From Bacteroidetes bacterium QS_8_68_15 (GTDB taxonomy: Bacteria > Bacteroidota > Rhodothermia > Rhodothermales > Salinibacteraceae): a stretch of 6,570 nucleotides of DNA. Below are positions 5,137 through 6,570 of this stretch, in pieces; the first letter of the stretch is position 1; every line of letters begins with the position of its first letter. The stretch spans positions 1 through 6,570 of the forward strand of contig PXTR01000110.1 of the NCBI GenBank assembly GCA_003023245.1, in the 5' to 3' direction. Under the pieces are notes generated by a model. The model made no database searches and was not told the origin of the DNA. It was given only the letters and a program-made list of their open reading frames with translations. The position numbers and the translations under genes are program-made.

Positions 5137-6044
5137 TGCGAGACGCCGCGCGCCGTCCACTTGTCGACGAGGTCGCGCGTCTTCTGGCGGCGCAGCGCGT
5201 TGATGCGACCCCAGTTGTAGTCCTGCGGCCGGCCGGCCTCGATGTACTGCCGGCGCTCCTCTTCGAGCGTGAACACCTCCAGGAGCGTGTCCGGTTCCGT
5301 GCCGGTGGAGACGCGCATCGAAAAGTTGTCGTCCACGCCGAAGCGCTTGACGTAGCGGTCGGTCAGATCGCGAAACTGCTGCAAGAGGTCGGCGCGGCCC
5401 TTCCCGCTGCCGCCCGCCCCGACGACCGAGCCGGAGAAGTACGGCTGAAGCGCGTTGTCGGGGTGGCTGGCGAGGTTGGCGTACATGAACGGCTGGCCTT
5501 CCGAGTCGCCGGCGACTTCCTCGAGCGGGCGCTCTTCCTGCGGCGTCTCCCCGCCCGGGGCGGACTGGAAGGAGGTGGCGATGCTCTGCGTGACGGCGCC
5601 GATGCGCCCGGTGGCTGCCAGCAGCCCCACGATGACCGCCAGCACCGCCGCCATCGCCCACAGCATGTTGCGCACCCCCAGCGGACGGTTGGAGGTGAGC
5701 ATGCTCTGCAGGCGCTTCGAGCCCGCCAAAAGTCCGCGCCGCTCGTCCGTTTCCTCCTTTTGAAGCCCTTTCAGCCCGGCAGCGGGCGAGTCGTCGCCGC
5801 TGTCGCGCGCCTTTTTGCGCTTGCGTTTCGGCGGGGTCTTCTCGGGGGGCACGTCGCCGGCGGAGGTCGTTTTCGCCGGGTCGGAAGAGGACGCTTCGGC
5901 GGAAGAAGGCCCGTCGGCGGAAGAAGGCCCGTTGGCGGACGATCCGTTGGCGGACGATCCGTCGTCGCCCGCGTCTGCCGGGGCGTCCCGGCGGACGTCT
6001 TCGCTTTGAGAAGAAAAGGGGGAGGAAGAAGGCGTGTCGCTCAT
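5118..6044 (-). CDS. Membrane-anchored N-terminal part of the transglycosylase
   Basis: This frame encodes 308 residues from the ATG at 6044 (MSDTPSSS). An in-frame ATG at 6143 would add 33 residues of non-family sequence and is not favoured. Residues 1-70 are Ser/Ala/Asp-rich low complexity with tandem peptides. A basic cluster KRKRKKAR sits at 73-80. One transmembrane helix lies at about 126-146 (NMLWAMAAVLAVIVGLLA), predicting an N-in/C-out topology. The periplasmic part (147-308) ends in helices, and its last helix, DLVDKWTARGVSQG (291-304), is where the first helix of an SLT domain should be. The frame then stops after P-M-P-S, while the missing continuation PDALLMTEIG is present in the -1 frame. 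The fused protein would be 707 residues. No domain was recognised in 147-280. Alone, this product would be a membrane stub without catalytic residues. Confidence 0.75.
   Translation of the reverse strand: MSDTPSSSPFSSQSEDVRRDAPADAGDDGSSANGSSANGPSSADGPSSAEASSSDPAKTTSAGDVPPEKTPPKRKRKKARDSGDDSPAAGLKGLQKEETDERRGLLAGSKRLQSMLTSNRPLGVRNMLWAMAAVLAVIVGLLAATGRIGAVTQSIATSFQSAPGGETPQEERPLEEVAGDSEGQPFMYANLASHPDNALQPYFSGSVVGAGGSGKGRADLLQQFRDLTDRYVKRFGVDDNFSMRVSTGTEPDTLLEVFTLEEERRQYIEAGRPQDYNWGRINALRRQKTRDLVDKWTARGVSQGPMPS
5896..5960 (-). repeat. Tandem coding repeats in the transglycosylase N-terminal linker
   Basis: Two perfect tandem pairs lie side by side. An 18-base unit occurs at 5896-5913 and 5914-5931, encoding GPSSAD/GPSSAE-like peptides. 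A 15-base unit (plus-strand GTTGGCGGACGATCC) occurs at 5931-5945 and 5946-5960, encoding two SSANG peptides. Both unit lengths are multiples of three, so copy-number change would keep the frame and alter only the length of the cytoplasmic linker. Confidence 0.8.
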
Positions 6045-6108
6045 GGGGAGAAAGACACCGGCGAGGACGAGGGAAAAGGGCGCCCGGCGCTCGAAAAACG
6101 CCGACGGG

Positions 6109-6357
6109 TCACAGAAAGGGAAGATTTGAAGAAAAGGGGCCAATCTCTAACGCACCATCAGTCGTCTTGTGCCGCGTCGAGGGCGGCGGGCGGGTCGGCG
6201 AGACGCGCGCGGCAGGTTCGCCTTCGAGCATCGGTGCGATGACGGGCAGGCCGCCGGCGCGCTCGACGGCGCGGACGTAGGTGCGGCGGAGCGTCTGCCG
6301 GTCGCCGTCCTCGGCGTCCGTCTCCAGCGACATGGTGATGCCGGTGCGCGCGTGCAT
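6109..6357 (-). pseudogene. Truncated peptidase C26 (gamma-glutamyl-GABA hydrolase type) remnant
   Basis: From an ATG at 6357 the minus strand encodes 82 residues. Residues 6-45 resemble the N terminus of class I glutamine-amidotransferase-like hydrolases of the C26/PuuD group: GITMS at 6-10, then TYVRAVERAGGLPVIAP at 26-42 (family pattern GIT...YV.AV..AGG.PV.LP). These enzymes are usually 230-260 residues and use a Cys-His-Glu triad. After about residue 51 the reading becomes unrelated (Pro/Arg/Thr-rich) and stops at 6109. No nucleophile-elbow Cys or His-x-Glu segment follows in any frame before the next gene starts at 6044. In the neighbouring frame a short stretch (LADPPAALDA) might continue the family sequence, suggesting a frameshift near 6205 followed by loss of the rest. 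Bases 6358-6520 upstream hold nothing I recognise. The remnant is probably non-functional. Confidence 0.65.
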
Positions 6358-6521
6358 GGTGGAGCCGAAGGAGAGAGAGAAGAGCGTGAGCCGCGGCTGT
6401 GGCGTTAGACCTGCGCGCCGAGGTGAAGTTCAGCGCGCGCGACGGGACGGAGCGACACGTTCTTGTGAAAGAGGTAACCCAAGTTGTGAGGTATGGCGAA
6501 AACCAATCAAACCAGCGTGTC

Positions 6522-6542
6522 ATCCCGCACTTGATGCGGGAT
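6522..6542. repeat. Strong palindrome of dispersed-repeat type
   Basis: ATCCCGCA at 6522-6529 and TGCGGGAT at 6535-6542 form a perfect 8-bp stem around the loop CTTGA. An outer pair, CAAACC (6508-6513) and GGTTTG (6550-6555), brackets it. The core GTCATCCCGC...GCGGGATCT resembles widespread intergenic palindromic repeats of other bacteria (from memory, especially Alphaproteobacteria). It could instead be a terminator for a gene beyond the right edge. Confidence 0.65.
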
Positions 6543-6570
6543 CTCCCTCGGTTTGGCTGCCAATAATCCG

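Noticed and set aside
3877..5220. 447-codon plus-strand open frame opposite the transglycosylase
   Set aside because: It runs through the heptad array and opposite a frame with recognisable SLT motifs. The translation is His/Gly/Val-rich with no family signal.
6045..6143. Longer start (ATG at 6143) for the transglycosylase N-terminal frame
   Set aside because: The extra 33 residues overlap the C26 remnant, include Cys/Phe-rich sequence unlike the acidic linker, and would put a second hydrophobic patch before it. The ATG at 6044 gives a normal hydrophilic N terminus.
6158..6523. 121-codon minus-strand frame over the right end
   Set aside because: It is mostly Arg/His-rich shadow. Only its last few residues might carry on the C26 remnant after a frameshift.

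Overview
The window is a GC-rich chromosomal segment of tightly packed housekeeping genes. It fits a member of the Rhodothermales/Salinibacter lineage of Bacteroidota. That assignment is inference: it rests on the high GC, the acidic linker-rich proteins, the absence of Shine-Dalgarno sequences before the starts, the succinylase-type DapD, and the style of the intergenic repeats. No 16S or other marker gene is present to confirm it.

Layout, left to right. (1) The 3' end of a SPOR-domain protein gene (+, 2-319) converges on dapD (-, 376-1224), which encodes the lysine/diaminopimelate-pathway succinyltransferase. (2) A 630-base divergent region (1225-1855) holds a G-rich repeat in the dapD leader, a tandemly duplicated ~70-bp unit (1327-1472), and a doubtful 69-residue lipoprotein ORF (1577-1786). 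(3) dnaG, the replicative primase (+, 1856-3859), is complete. (4) Two minus-strand reading frames (6044-5118 and 5118-3922) converge on dnaG. Together they look like one membrane-anchored lytic transglycosylase of the SLT type, split by a single-base frame change at 5130-5136. (5) The right end holds a truncated peptidase C26 (gamma-glutamyl-GABA hydrolase type) gene remnant (-) and a strong palindrome of dispersed-repeat appearance (6522-6542).

Two signals go beyond ordinary annotation. First, the slt frame break: the SLT domain straddles the two frames, and the switch point reads as a formally canonical X XXY YYZ -1 slippery heptamer (G GGC CCG), followed within nine bases by the zero-frame stop, which overlaps an ATG (TGATG). 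This may be programmed frameshifting, a recent gene fission, or a one-base sequencing or assembly deletion; the sequence alone cannot decide. Second, at least four short gaps between genes are built from 7-base tandem repeats, each with an unrelated heptamer. At both convergent gene junctions the array turns into its own complement and can fold back, suggesting heptad-built bidirectional terminators. The pattern recalls the heptanucleotide STRR repeats of cyanobacteria.

The genes show no single shared pathway. Two (DapD, the transglycosylase) concern peptidoglycan precursor supply and remodelling, and the SPOR domain is also a peptidoglycan-binding module, so a loose cell-wall theme surrounds dnaG. 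The adjacency does not show that they are co-regulated.
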